Source: Apteryx mantelli
Lineage: Eukaryota; Chordata; Aves; Apterygiformes; Apterygidae
NCBI RefSeq assembly: GCF_036417845.1
Contig: NC_089990.1
Location: 3,670,001 to 3,734,000 of the forward strand
Direction of reading: 5' to 3'
Length of the DNA stretch: 64,000 nucleotides
The notes under the pieces were generated by a model, which was given only the letters and a program-made list of their open reading frames with translations, had not been told where the DNA came from and searched no databases. Shown one piece after another: positions 33,201-45,199 of this stretch. A program made the translations under genes and the position numbers. Every line of letters begins with the position of its first letter. The first letter of the stretch is position 1.

Positions 33201-35859
33201 CTTTTTTCTTTTTTTCTTTTTTTCTTTTTTTTCTTCTTCACTATTTGGAATATGACTTTCTGCTGACTCTCTTAGACAGGCAGGATTCTCTACACTTGTT
33301 TCCAGTCCATTCAAGCCCAGAAGAGCTCAGAGTAAGTACAGCAGGAGAATACGTCCAGCTTCAGGTTGTATTTGATCTCATCTCTCCTTTTAATAATCAG
33401 CTTTGTGGGTTGTCTCAAATGAGTGGCTTCAGGTTCATAGCAAGGAACAAATATTGTATAGACATGTCTAAACAAGATGTCATTACTTCTGCTAATGGAA
33501 GCTGCTCGAAGAGAACCTGAACAGTAAGAACTGACTGATTTAGCCTAGATAATTTAGGCACTTAAGACCTGGTGTAAAATGTAGTAGCTTGGGTCTGAAT
33601 TTGAGTTCTCTCTTTAGTCTGGGCCTGAATCTGTGCTGTAATCTATTGTGCATAGGGCTTACCTCTTGCTTTTAACTCCAGAGTCTTTCCAAAGTGGTAT
33701 ACTCCAGTGGTGTAGTATCCCTGCACTGGGCACGTGCTCCGCATCATACGGTCCGTACCGACAGTCTAGTCACCGTGGGGTTATATCACTAAACTTTGAG
33801 ACAAGAACGTGGCTGTAAAAGGCTTCCACTTGCCTATCAACACAGGCCCGTGTTCCCGAAGTTAAACCTGTGGTCATGCCATGCACTGGACAGACTGTTG
33901 CAAGCTTATTGAAGGCTTTTTTGCTCTGCTGCTTTGAAGTTAATTGCATCTGATACCTTTTTAGATATGAAAGGATTGAAATTCCTATTCATGTTGTCCC
34001 CCACGAAACCATTGGGAAAGTGTGCCTGGAATCGGCTGTAGAGCTGCCCAAGATCCTTTGCCAGGAAGAGCAAGATGCCTACAGGAGAATTCACAGGTAA
34101 AAACGCTGGGGCTGCACCCCTCTCCAAGACTGTCTTTGCTAACAGGTTCTACAGTGGCTATACTTCAAAGCACCATAGTCTTGGCATGGATGTAAAAATT
34201 GAGAAGCATTAGCACTTTATGTGCCTTTGTGGGAGAACTATTTGAATACCTTTATGTTAAGGAGTTCAAGCACTCTCTGCCTTGCACAGTAGCATGACTT
34301 GCACGCTATTACACTTAGCTCTTGTGCTACAGGAACTGCTCTTCTGCTGCAACAGAAAAGAGCTAGAGCATGTATGAGCTCGTGGTGGCACTTTAGTGGT
34401 GGTGCTGTGTGTGATTGTAACTAGTGTTTAACCAGCGTAAGAATGCTGAGAAGAGCAGCCTGAAAAATGAGCTTAGATGTCAGCTGGGTGGCTCTTCTTG
34501 CCTCTGGCACTCAAGAGACTGTGATGTTTTTGTGCAGCCAGTAGCTGGTTTGTTATTCTTGTGAATATACAGGGCTTCCAACAAATAACGAGGTTTAGAA
34601 GTACCTGCAGTGTCAGTGACTTGTAGGTAGCTGTTTCTGTAGTTTGGGTTTGTCTAACACATAATTCACTACTCTCTTGTCACCAATCTGCATTCTGTTC
34701 ATTCTCTTAGCCTCACCCATCTAGACTCCGTAACCAAGATTCATAATGGCTCAGGTAAGGTTTCCTCTCTTGCTGGACAGGGCTCTGTGAGCTGAACCTT
34801 AAATAATGGCTGCTTTGGCCCTGCCTGTAGGGGACAATAGACCACAGCTGTAGAACAGCCCTTGTGAGCTGCAGTGCCTGCTTGGTCATAAAGGGTATTT
34901 GTAAATAACTATAGAAGTACTTTAATATTTTTTTTATTATTTTTGTTAACCATGAAGTTCATTTCCAATCCCAAACACTTTATAACCTGAAGAACTCCCT
35001 GTGACTGTTACCTTGTTAGATAAAGTCTGGAGGAGGGATAGAAATGTAACTAAACACCTTTAAGGCAAAAATCAAGGGTTGTAAAATAACCTAATCCTAG
35101 GGGAATCGATGCCATTGTATCCTTTGGATTCCTTAAGGAATTCTTCATTGAATTGTTTAAAAATCACAACAGAACTCTTTTTTTTTTCTTTTTTCACTCT
35201 TAAAACAGCAAGGGGTGGTTGTTTTGGTGAGTCTTAAAGCACGTGTACAGATCAGCCAGACACTACTTACTTCTTCTGGTGCTTCACGTATGTTGTGCCC
35301 CTATGACATCTTTGCTCTTGCCAGTGAGTTAGACTGGATCCTAATCCCCTTTCTGTTGTAAGATAAATACCTTGTCATCCATCCTTACCTGTTCAGTTGC
35401 CGTAGCATTTTTTGCTTCTGCCTATGGAAATGAATTAGCATTGATGATGGCTTATACACAGTTTTCCAGATTCCTTTTGTAGATCTGTCCTCCCTCCCCC
35501 AGGGGTCTAAAGGTGAGGTTGAAATAACTTGTTTCCCTCTTTGACAAGCTGCTGATTCTCACTTTCCTGTGGGGATCTCCAGTTGCCCTGGCCAGGATCG
35601 TGGAGAGCCTTTTTTTGGCGATCCATAATGCTTTTGGCTTTGGGGTTTTTGTAGCACACTGAGTCATTTGTGTATTTGCGGTGACATTGTGTTCTTGCTC
35701 TTTTCAGTGTTCACGAAGAACCTCTGCAGCCAGATGTCTGCCATCAGTGGGCCACTTCTTCAGTGGCTGGAGGACAGACTGGAGCAGAACAAACAGCGGG
35801 TGCAGGAGCTGCAGCAGGAGAAGGAGCAGCTTTTGGAGGAACTAGCTGCTTTGGAGTGA
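30300..35859 (+). CDS. BRCC3: BRCC3/BRCC36, K63-specific JAMM deubiquitinase
   Basis: BRCC36 is the zinc-dependent, K63-linkage-specific deubiquitinase of the BRCA1-A complex (DNA damage) and of the cytoplasmic BRISC complex. Coding exons are 30300-30404, 30676-30795, 31505-31592, 32510-32598, 33276-33331, 33965-34096, 34711-34754 and 35708-35859. All phases agree, giving 261 residues. The MPN+ centre is intact: E27 (human E33), then H92-S-H94 and D105 in the HxHx(7)SxxD motif. The C-terminal WLEDRLEQNKQRVQELQQEKE is the coiled coil used for complex assembly. The segment LNDDTRSD...VAEK that human BRCC3 has after CIGE is absent, and exon 1 joins directly to VDTSRIVHIHS, as I recall for non-mammalian orthologues. 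Introns are GT-AG except intron 2, which is AT-AC. Transcription starts from the CpG island shared with MTCP1/CMC4. Confidence 0.97.
30796..31504 (+). other. BRCC3: U12-type AT-AC intron in BRCC3
   Basis: The intron begins ATATCCTTT, the exact U12 AT-AC donor consensus. It ends ACCTTGACTGACACAC|AGG, which holds a CCTTGAC branch-point motif whose branch adenosine lies about ten bases before the terminal AC. Splicing at these borders gives GAAGCAGAG|AGGTTGGCT, coding ...TEAE-RLAEM, which matches the family. No GT-AG alternative gives this frame. Confidence 0.9.
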
Positions 35860-35892
35860 AAGAGGAAAGAGACCTTTCTGAAAAGAGACATG

Positions 35893-35898
35893 AATAAA
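35893..35898 (+). terminator. BRCC3: AATAAA polyadenylation signal of BRCC3
   Basis: AATAAA lies 34 bases after the BRCC3 stop codon, giving a very short 3' UTR. A second AATAAA at 36425-36430 could give a longer form. Confidence 0.55.
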
Positions 35899-35899
35899 A

Positions 35900-38330
35900 C
35901 TCTACAAGACCTACCTGTGGCTGAAGGGTGGCCCCATATTGCCTTCCGGTGAAGATGCTAGCTGTGCCTCTTGTCTTGCTCCATGCAGCAAAGAGCACTC
36001 CTACAGGATAAGGGCTCCCGTCTGCCCCAGCTTGATGGAGAGCAGTGGTGTCTCTCCAAGTGCTCTATGAAGCAGTGCAGTTCTAGCTCAGTGGTAGGGT
36101 TAGGCAGCATCTCTTGGTAGAAGAGACTTCAGTTCTGGAGGGTGTGCACCTAGGGAACATGTTGTTTCCCCCTCCCCTATGTTTTGGCAGAAGTCTTACT
36201 GCTTTACATGTATGCCAGGAGCCTAGAACAGGAGGATTAGAGGGGAAGGGAGTTAGTCTCTCTGCAGTCATTTCTGATGCTTCCAACTTCTGCCTTCTTT
36301 TACTAGCTTCAGTCAACCATGATCTCACATCTAGTGATGTTGTGGATTACAGGTTATCCATCAGACAGGTAAGAGGTGGGAGGGATCTTTGACGTAGGGT
36401 CGATGCTCTGTGTACTTCAAACCAAATAAAGAATTCCAAAGCCAGAGCTGTTTAGAGTAGAAATGAAATGGATGCTGCATCAAACAAAGTGTCAGTGCCT
36501 GCATTTTTGGATCCTGTGTCTGTTTTCTCCTATTTCTGTATTACTGTTGCATACCCGGCACTGAGGCTCTCTACAAAATGGATTTTCTGCTGGACCAAGT
36601 TTGAGAAGTGTGGCCCTTTCCAGGAGGGAAGAAAAAGATGCTGGGAAGAGAACTGATAGATACGTGAGCCTTTCATTCCTATATGCTGCACTTCATTGCA
36701 GAAACTTCATTGGCTTGAAACAGAAGAAAAAACCCATGTTGTTGAACTGATTCTTTAAATGTCCTTGCTGTGGGATTTCAGAGTAACCCAAGTCCATGTA
36801 TGTTGTCATCTTCATCCAGTTGTGACGTCTATCCCATCTGAGTGTAGGACCTGACAGCACAGTTAAATCTGTTTCAGCTCCTTGTTCCTGTGTATGTTCT
36901 CAATCTGAAGCCTTACCTGCTCAAGCAGATGAAAATGAGGAGCTGCCTGTATTACTGCAATGGAAGTTGTTGCCTGTTGTGATGTTTCTGACAACTTATT
37001 GGCTTGACTGCTGGTTTGGAAGGATGAAAGTAAAGTAGCTGAGAAAGAAATGTTCCCTTTCCTGTAAACAGCTGATTAGCAACTGTAAATTGCCCTTGAC
37101 TTTAGAAGCTCTTAATTCCAAAGCAAAAAGTCAGGGTGTTCCTGTCAGACTTCTTTTCAATCTTTCTGCACTGGTATAAGCAAAATCCAAAATAGTAAAA
37201 CTTCTTTGCAGGTAGAACACTCAATTTTAGCTTCTTTTTTTTTTTTTGGTCTGTGTTTAAAAATTGCAGTTGTATGAATGGCCAACTTCTTGTTCTATTT
37301 TTGTTGTTCTGTTTCCTAGTTTAAGTGCTTCTTACCTTGACCTTCACTGTGAGTGATGCTTCACTACCCCTAGGCCTGAGGAAGTGCTCCTTGGCGATCA
37401 CTCAGTGCTCCTGGGCCCCATGGCCCTCCAGGGCAGCCTCCCAAGCACATCCCAGATCAACTCCAGATCTGCTCTCTGGCAGTCCAGGCCTGTGACTTTG
37501 CTATTTGCCTTGCTTTGCTTCTCTTAGGATCCCAACCAGGATCTCTGGATTTTCACCCCTCTCCAGGAAGGCTGTGAGCAAAGAAGCTCCCTTGCAGAGC
37601 TAGGGCCTATCTCAGCTTGACGTTGCTGATGGCCCAGGATAGAAGCTAGTTTGTTCTTGGATGTGACACATGCTGCCCCCCCAACCCCCCACAACAGACT
37701 GAAAACACATCAGGTGTTTTGTCCCTTGGGACTGGCAATACTTAAGCCACTTCCCCCCTGCCCCGTGCTCCCATGTGAGCTCTGAGCACCCTCAACAGCT
37801 TCAGCCCCTCCTGCCTTCAAGCAGCTTGGTTTTGCCATAATCCAAGGCCATAGTGCCACAGGATGAGAACGGGGAGTTCGCTGACTCCGGAGCTGGTGGG
37901 TTTACACCTCCCAGCGTGGCCCAGGGTCTGCGCAGGTGCAGGCAGTAGCTTTCCGCAGAGCTGATTCCTTTGTGGCCGGAGGGAACAGACCTCTGGGAGA
38001 GAGCTGTGGCTTTGCAAGCACATCTCGGCACCGTATCGGTGTTAGGGACAGCACCCCATGGCGTAGGAGTCCCTAAGGCCAGAGACGGGAAAGGGCCTGT
38101 CCTTGGAGGGGCTGGCAGAGCTGTCAGTTCTCAGACCCAGACTGGACAAGACTGGGGGCGTCCAGTAAAGGGAAAGTTTTACTAATGACTGTTGCTGCTG
38201 TGCTCAGGCTGGAGCATTTACCAACCCACTGCTCTGTTTGGTCGCTAGTCTCTCATCTCACTCTTCGGCAATGTCCAGGCCAATTCCCTTTCCTCAGGGC
38301 AGGGAGATCCACAGTGTTGCCCTGAAGCAC
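35900..38330. other. Intergenic, nothing clear
   Basis: Between the BRCC3 signal and the first flanking repeat I see no gene, RNA or clear repeat. The left part, up to about 36.45 kb, may be alternative BRCC3 3' UTR. The stretch at 37.4-37.7 kb is somewhat richer in GC and CT but matches no family that I can name. Confidence 0.35.
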
Positions 38331-38340
38331 GAGAGAAGAT

Positions 38341-38590
38341 GCCATGTACCATCAGGAAAGCCAGACAGGAGCAGAACTTTCCTTCACAGTGAGAAAAAGG
38401 AGCAAAATCCTGCTCCTCCCAGAGATTAGCCATGAAATTTGAAATAGCCATCTAATTTGTCCAACAAAAGCCTGGTAGGAAGCTCTGATGTAAAAATTTA
38501 CTTGTCTCTCTCAAGAGGTTTAAGCTAAAAAAAAAAAAATACCTCTAGCCCTGCCCAAACCTGAACACAAGAGGCTACAAAGGTTTTGCA
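38341..38590 (+). repeat. Flanking direct repeat, copy A
   Basis: About 250 bases align with 44075-44323 in the same orientation, with several gaps. Shared blocks include GAGAAAAAGGAGCAAA, TAATTTGTCCA, TTGAGCTAAAA-like and AACACAAGAGGC. The similarity is roughly three quarters by eye. It is either a dispersed repeat family or an old local duplication. Confidence 0.75.
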
Positions 38591-39356
38591 GACAGTTGGA
38601 ATTGGCTCAAAGACCAAAGCAATTGAAATTGTCTCTTTTTAAGGAATAATCCAAAGGCTCAAATAGAGCAAACCATTTTTCTGAAGGAAAAAAAGGTGAC
38701 AGGGGGACCTCAAGTTCTTGGTAGGCAGAAGATACTTTGCTGCACCAGTCACCGGTCTCCCTTTCCAGGCCACAACCTTCATTAGCGCCACAATCAGCTG
38801 TGTGACTGTTGTCAACAGTTCGGGTACAAACAGGGCTTTCTGGAAAGGGCTTCCCTGGCCTTCAGCAGGACATCAAGGAGGTACCACAACCCGAGGATCC
38901 AGCTCAGGTCCTGAATCCAGACCCACATGCACACGGTACAGGTGAGGCACTGCTCTAAGCCAAGCTAAAGTTGTTTTCTGTCCTATCATGGCCCTTCAAG
39001 GGCTCAAGGCTGAGGTGTTAACGGAGCTCCAGGGGACACATTTGGATAGTCAAAGCCTATTCTGTGGGGTGGCACAGAGCTGGGGAGAGAAGAAGTCATC
39101 CTGTTCCCCAGCTCCCAGCTGGGCCCAGAGGGCTGGAGGCAAGGATACGGTGATGGAGGGGTCCCAGGGCATTGTGATGGGGGGTCTGCACAGTGCCCAC
39201 GAGGCCATTGTGACAGGGGGACCCCGTGGTGACCATGTCCCTGTTTGCTGGGGACAGAGCTCCCCCCGGGGTCCCCACTCAGCGGCGAGCGGCTCCAGCA
39301 GGAGGGAGCAGCTCCCCTCGGTGCCAGCGCTCTGGCAGCGGATCCCAGAGACAGGC

Positions 39357-42300
39357 ATGGAGGGGGAGGCGAGCGCCCGCTCCCAGCCGGAGGGTGGGCA
39401 CCCGGGCACCCAGGAGCACAGCAAGGTGAGCCGTGGGGCTGGAGGGAGAGGCAGGCAGTGGGGACAGGACCCACACGGAGAGTGCCAGGACGGTGGGGAA
39501 GGGGAGCTGGGGCCAGCCAGCCCGAGGCTCCTCCAGCAAGGGGGGGGGACTCATTCTGGGCCCTTCAAACAGGGGCTGCGGTTTCCTACACTTCAGGGGT
39601 GCTCGTGCCAATGCAACTGCCTCCATCGTGTGCCTCCTTCTCCCCGCAGGTGGGCCACCAGGAGCTGCCTGCAGCCACGCAGCGCAGCCAGAGCCCAGCG
39701 GAGTCCCACCAGGACGGGCTGCCTCTGCTCCCCTGCACCCCGAGCCCACCAGCCTCCGGCCACAGCAGCACGAAGGTACGGCACGTCCCTCACCCCATGG
39801 TGACAAGCCCTTTTCCCTGGCCGGCTGCTCCACACGGGGCGGCAGCTGCCTGCGCTGGTTAGCGCGGCCACTGGAGCTCGTGCCAGGGGCTGCAGGGCAT
39901 TTGCTGCCCAGGACAGATGGAGCACGGTGGGCAGGACCACAGTAACGCGGCCTTTCTGGTTGGCTTCTATTGCAGAGGGACGGGATGGCAGAAAGGACCA
40001 GGGGAATCCAGAGCACCCAAGGGTTCATCTTTGCAAGCAGAGAGACAGGTGGAGGCGTCAGGTGCAAACAGGCGCCTTTGGCAGCCCCACGCTTTCAGCA
40101 GAGTTTTCAGGGCAAGTTTCCTGAAATGGGGAAACTCCCAGCTGAAAATCTTTCTGGTTCACCCCATCTGCCATACTTAGCACCTCTCCCAGCCAAGGCA
40201 GCAACACAGGCAGATGAGTCCCTGGATGCACTTACAGGTAAAATGCCAGGAGCTGCAAGTGAAACCAAGCTGCCCACTCTGGAAACGTCCCCTGGATCTT
40301 CTCCCAGAGACAGGGCACATGCTGTGGGTGCAATAGATGACATCCAGCAAGAGATCACCCAGGAGCAACAGCTCAAGTTGAACCTGAACCTCTTTGCCCA
40401 AACTGCAGCAGCAAAAATTCTGGAGCGAGTGTCCAAGGGACTAAAACAGACTGTGAAGAACTTCAAAGAAGCTGACCCAAGAGAAAACTTCCAATCTGTT
40501 AGTGGTGCTGCAACAGCTCCAGACTCAGGAAAGGGATGGGAAGAGGAACAGCAAAAGCCATTTCATCTTCCTCTGATTTCACCTCAACTACCCAAGCAGG
40601 ACGCTTGTGCCCAAGCCAAGGAAATCGATGAGCCTGTCCACTCCATGCCTGTGGTCAGGCCTAGGTCTTCAGGATCAGGACAGGGAAAACCTAGGACACG
40701 GCAAAATCATGGCACCAAGACTACTCATCCAAGCAGCTGGCAGCTTTCAAGCCACTCCTGCTTTCCCCTGGGAGCTGAGAGCATTGCTAGTGGAGAGATC
40801 CAAGGCGGTCCAGCCTACAAGGAGCAGGATGAGTGCTTGCCAACTCACCCAGCAGCACCGAGGCTGCCACAGCCCCCCACCAGGGTTGATTTTGCCAATG
40901 TTTTCAGAGAAACGTGTCATGAGCTAAAGAGCAGGAAGCTTCCAGCTCCCAAAGACACCTCTGCCCGGGAGGCCAAGGCACAATCCCTGGTCAAGGCAGC
41001 ACGCAGCTGTGACCTGGTGTTCCACAGTGGAGACCTGCAGCTTCCTGAGCTGCAAGCGCCCCTCACCGTTATGCCTATCCTCACCACCAAAGCTACTCCC
41101 TTTGCTGAGATCCTGGCAGAACACAGCTCTGAAACCCCTGAAGAAGCCGACACTGGAAGAACCAGGTTTGCTCAGGGCATCCTTGGTGACCCAGGCATGG
41201 CAGCGAGGGCTGAGTGCCAGGGTCCTGCCCTGCCTGCCACGGCTCTGGAGGACACAATCCAGCAGCTCGTGACTGCAGCCTGGAGCCATGCCAACGATGC
41301 GAGCCCGGGACCCAGCTGGCAGCTGGTGCAGCCCAATGCGGACAAAACCATGGAGGAGCGTCGTGTGGCCGTGGCACAGGGGCTGGTGGCCCACACGAAT
41401 GGCCCAGTGGCACCAGCCAGCAGAGTCCTGGAGCAGACCATGAAGCCTGGTGAAACCACATCCCCCACAGCTCCTCAAGGGCCTGACCCGCATGCTCATG
41501 GCAGCAACAGGGCTGCCAACAGGGCCAGTGGGCCAGCTCTCCCAGGCAGGGGCCATGGGCCAGGACACCCGGGACAGCCACAGGCAGGGCAGGGCCCACA
41601 AGGGCAGGCTTTGACCATCATCCCCCGCATTGGAGGCAGACCACTGAGGATCCATCCAGACGTCACGTCAGAGCATCTCTCAGTGCTCTCCATAAAAACA
41701 GAGTCCGCTGAGGAGCTCAACAGCAGCTGCCTGATCCGCACCGAGCAGAGCTTGGCCCAACTCCGAAAACTCCATCTCTGGAGGAAGAAAAGCCAGAAGG
41801 AGCGCGAGGTCAAGGAACAGGAGGGCGAGGGGAAACGCTTCACCCTTACAATGTCGGGACGACTCAACGTCAAACCCAAGGAGGTGAGTGCAAAGGACAG
41901 GCTCGGGCAAGGTGCATGGGCAAAAGCTGACATCTCCCAGCATTGGTTCTTTTGGCCTGTAACCTTCCCTCCGCCTGGGGCCAACTGCTGCACCACAATG
42001 ATGCGACCACCTAAGCGTCCCCTGCATCCCTGGGCCCAGCAGCCACTGCTGGCTGACTCCTGGGAGACATTTGCAGTGGGAAACGAAGCTACCTTTACAA
42101 ATCTCCCTCTCTGATTTCAGGTCTTCTGCAGAAACTCGTTCCCTAACCTGTGGGAACCCGAGCTCACACGAGTGGAGCTCCTCAAGGATGTGACCACCAA
42201 ACAGGACCTGATGGAGCGCCTGGTAGTCCACAGTGTCAAGAAGGAGCAGAGCATGAGAGCAGAGCAGAGAGGCCTGAGAGCACCAAAAGGTGTGGAACTG

Positions 42301-43551
42301 GAAGTGGTAGCGGAAGAAGATGATGATGAGGAGGACGCTAATGAAGACATTCTAAAAGTGGAGGACTCGCTTTTGATTTGTAAGAGGCGCCTGCACATCA
42401 TGATGAACAGGCAGGAAGAGAGAAGACATGCTTGGATACTATGGGGGGCCAAAGAAAAAAGCCTCCACCTGCACAATCTGGGCAAGACCCAGCTTCCTAA
42501 GCAAAGACACTTCCACACGCACATATTTCCCGAAGATACCCCACCCATCCCACAGAATGCTTTGCACCACGCCAGCACCCACAGAAGCCTGGCCAGGGGG
42601 TTCTCGCTTGGCCAGAGGCCTTTGGCACCAGGTGAGCCAGGAGCGTGGGGTCAGCACTGCCCACCAAACAAGCCAGATGCGTGAGCTCTCTAGGAGGTGG
42701 GTGGTGGGTGCATAGACCTGCCCCATCCCATGGGCCACCCCTGCCTGTGGTGCCAAGCTGTCAGCCTCAGCCCTTTACCCTCTGTATTAGCACCCACTGG
42801 GGAGATGCCCATTGCAGCCTCCAGGCCAGCCCTACGGCCCTGCAAGGCGTGTTGTCTTGTTGCATGCCACCCACAGGTCCCTTCCCTCAGGGCTCGTGGC
42901 CGTTCACAGCATCCCTGGGCCCTGTACCACCTTCCTGTTCATCCCGGGGTACCGTTGTCCTGAGTATGGCAGGCTCATGACCCACAGATGGGGTTTTTTT
43001 TTTTTTGCTCTCTTGATGCAGGTTGCCCATGAGCACGTAGCAGATGAGAGTTCATCTTTCACAGACACATCAGAGGACGATTCAGGTGTGTACACAGCAC
43101 AGCTGACGCAAGAGCTTCCTGGGGACAGTGGCTTCGAAAGCCACCGAGCTAAGGGATGCCTGGCCCAGCCTCTCACAGGGGTTTGGGGTTGGTTGCAGTG
43201 ACCCAGTTGTGGTCCTACCAGCCTCAGCAGAGGCAGGAATTGAGCGGGGGCTCCCCCAGCCTCCTGGCCATCCCTCACTGTCACATCTCCATGGCACACC
43301 ACAGCACCCAGCAGCAGTATCCATGTGGGGCCTGGCCGTGCCAAGGCCATGATGCCTTGGGGAAGCCCTTGGTGGTGGGCAATAGGCAGGTATCTGCCCT
43401 GCGCCCGTGCAGACCCTCACCCAAGTCTCTCCTTCCCCCCACAGGCATGTTTACTGACACCCCAGCTTCCTGGCAGTGGCCCTCGATCCTCAGGACGGCG
43501 CTTCGCGCTGTGTGCCGAGCTCTCTCCTGCAGCTGTGACAGGCGGCAGTGA
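39357..43551 (+). CDS. Unrecognised multi-exon protein gene
   Basis: I do not recognise this protein. Coherent exons are A 39357-39425 (possibly starting further upstream, as the frame is open from 38988), B 39650-39775, C 39976-41883 (1,908 nt) and D from 42121. A-B, B-C and C-D all join in phase 0 with good GT-AG sites (AAG|GTGAGC, AAG|GTACGG, GAG|GTGAGT; acceptors CCCGCAG, TTGCAG, TTTCAG). D either ends at a donor after 42631 (CCAG|GTGAGC) or reads to a stop at 42684. Likely exons E (43022-43085) and F (43445-43551) join each other, but linking D to E needs another exon, perhaps from an acceptor at 42790. The product is at least about 870 residues, mostly low-complexity and Pro/Ser/Gln/Ala-rich. 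It has a helix-prone segment near residues 190-230, a charged basic helix near 662-685 and an acidic patch near 767-779. There is no signal peptide, transmembrane segment or known domain. Confidence 0.6.
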
Positions 43552-43864
43552 GAGGACCTGTATGAGGATACGTGTTCCAGACAGCTCCCCTGAGATTGGG
43601 GCCAGCCCTGAGGATGCACAGCATGAAGAGGGAGAGCAGCAGAGGGGAAAACGATCATGCCAGAGACCTTCAGCTAGCCCCAGAGCACGTCCCGCTTCCT
43701 GCCTTAGCTCATGGCACGTGAGGAGGACCTGCCTGCTTATACAGGCAGCCAGAGCTACACTCCCTCCTGGGTGCTACAGGAACACCACCCCATAGCGCTC
43801 CTTTTGTTAGGAAGGACCAACAACGGTTGTTGACATAAAACAATTATCAACCTAAGCATCAGTT

Positions 43865-44057
43865 GGATTTGGTACCGCTGAGCATGACCCCACTCTGACC
43901 CAAGGGCCAGCTGCTTTGCCACCCACCTCGATGCTGCGTACCAGCCCATCTCTCTACTTTTGCTATGAGGAAACTGTAGGGGACTGTGCTGAAAAACCTT
44001 GCTGAAGTCCTGGTGTACAACATCCACTGCTCTTCCGTCATCTACACAGCCAGGCAC
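43865..44057 (-). mobile_element. CR1-type LINE reverse-transcriptase fragment
   Basis: On the minus strand the translation contains VDDGRAVDVVHQDFSKVF, the CR1 reverse-transcriptase signature VDxGKAVDVxYLDFSKAFDTV. It is followed by a WVAKQL and LSGTKSN-like segment where CR1 has RWVxNWL and VSGTKS. The fragment is short, diverged and lacks both ends. It abuts copy B of the flanking repeat. Confidence 0.75.
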
Positions 44058-44074
44058 CTCAGCAGGCAGAAGCA

Positions 44075-44323
44075 GCCATGGCCCATCAGGAAACCCAGAT
44101 GGGAGCAGAGCTTTGCCTCACGGGGAGAAAAAGGAGCAAAGCGCTGTTCCTCTTGGAGCTCAGCCAGACACAAATAACCACATAATTTGTCCAGCAAAAG
44201 CCCAATAGGAGCCCCAGTGTAAAAACCTACCGTCTCTTTCATTTATGTCCCTAAGGAAGGGGTTTGAGCTAAAACCAAAATACCCCCCTCAGCCCTAAAC
44301 ACAAGAGGCCACAAAGGGCTTGT
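44075..44323 (+). repeat. Flanking direct repeat, copy B
   Basis: This is the partner of 38341-38590 in the same orientation. It lies about 500 bases downstream of the last likely exon of the unrecognised gene and directly next to the CR1 fragment. Confidence 0.75.
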
Positions 44324-45034
44324 GACAGAAGAGGCTTTTGGGAAGGAACACTCAGTCTGAGCTGTTGGCAAGATCACGTCAATACAACTGCTCCGTTCCA
44401 AACTTTCCTGTTGTTGTGGAATAACTGGAATACAATTTAGGCTCAGGTCAGAGCAGAAGTTTTACTACTGCAGCTATAGGAGAGACTGCAGAGCAGCAGC
44501 GTGACAGACTGCTGATATGAACTTGGCCCAAGCGAGGCAGTTACAGAGCTGATTATACCTTTGGGTCATACGACTTGTCCTTCCCCTGGATAAGCAGGAA
44601 AAGGGAGTGAATCCCTTCAGAACTGTAAGCTCCAATGACACAGAGAGCACATTGTTTCGCAAACAATACATTCCTTTGGTAACTGGGTCATGCTGACTTC
44701 TGCAAGGCCATTGCAGATATTTTTTTGCTAGATAGGCCTGCAAAGACTGATGAAGCATTAACTATTTTATTTCCACAATGTGCTTTAAAAAGCCACAGGG
44801 CTTTTTTTTTGAAAACGTTGCCATTCCTTCAAAATTTACAGTAGCTTTCCCTTCCCCGACTGGTCAGCTTGCAGGAGGCAGAACCAGAGGGAATGGAGCC
44901 AGAGAAGATACCAGAACTGGAGCACTGAGGGTGGGAAGGCAGCTGCCCGAGGAAGATAGAAACAACTCTAGTCTTAACCAGCAGTCCCCAACAGCAGGAG
45001 GGGTCCAAGCCCTGTTTTGTTTGTGCACACTTAC

Positions 45035-45191
45035 TTTGCCGAGAATGAAGATGTTGGAGAGGCTGGTGGCAAAGCTGTTTGCCATTGGTGTCCTCCACAA
45101 GAACCACGTCCAATGAGCCAGGGTGTCTCTCCTGGGTGGTGAGTCCTAATACAGCCTGCGCTGGCACCGCCAGTCACCATGCAGAGGTGAC
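45035..45191 (-). pseudogene. RPS4 exon relic, unprocessed pseudogene
   Basis: The minus strand encodes, in three pieces, HLCMVTGGA, then ERHPGSLDVV, then NSFATSLSNIFILGK. These match recalled ribosomal protein S4 (NLCMVTGGANLGRIG, ERHPGSFDVV, NSFATRLSNIFVIGK). The homologous stretch is bounded by an acceptor (TTCACCCTAG|GT) and a donor (GGCAAA|GTAAGT) at what appear to be the native RPS4 exon borders. It is therefore a copy of genomic DNA, not a retrocopy. Compared with the parent there is a two-base deletion after the GCIR-like codons and a one-base insertion in the NGN codons, so it cannot encode eS4. I found no other RPS4 exon nearby. RPS4X is an Xq13 neighbour of GCNA in human, so a local duplication is plausible. 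Confidence 0.78.
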
Positions 45192-45199
45192 CTAGGGTG

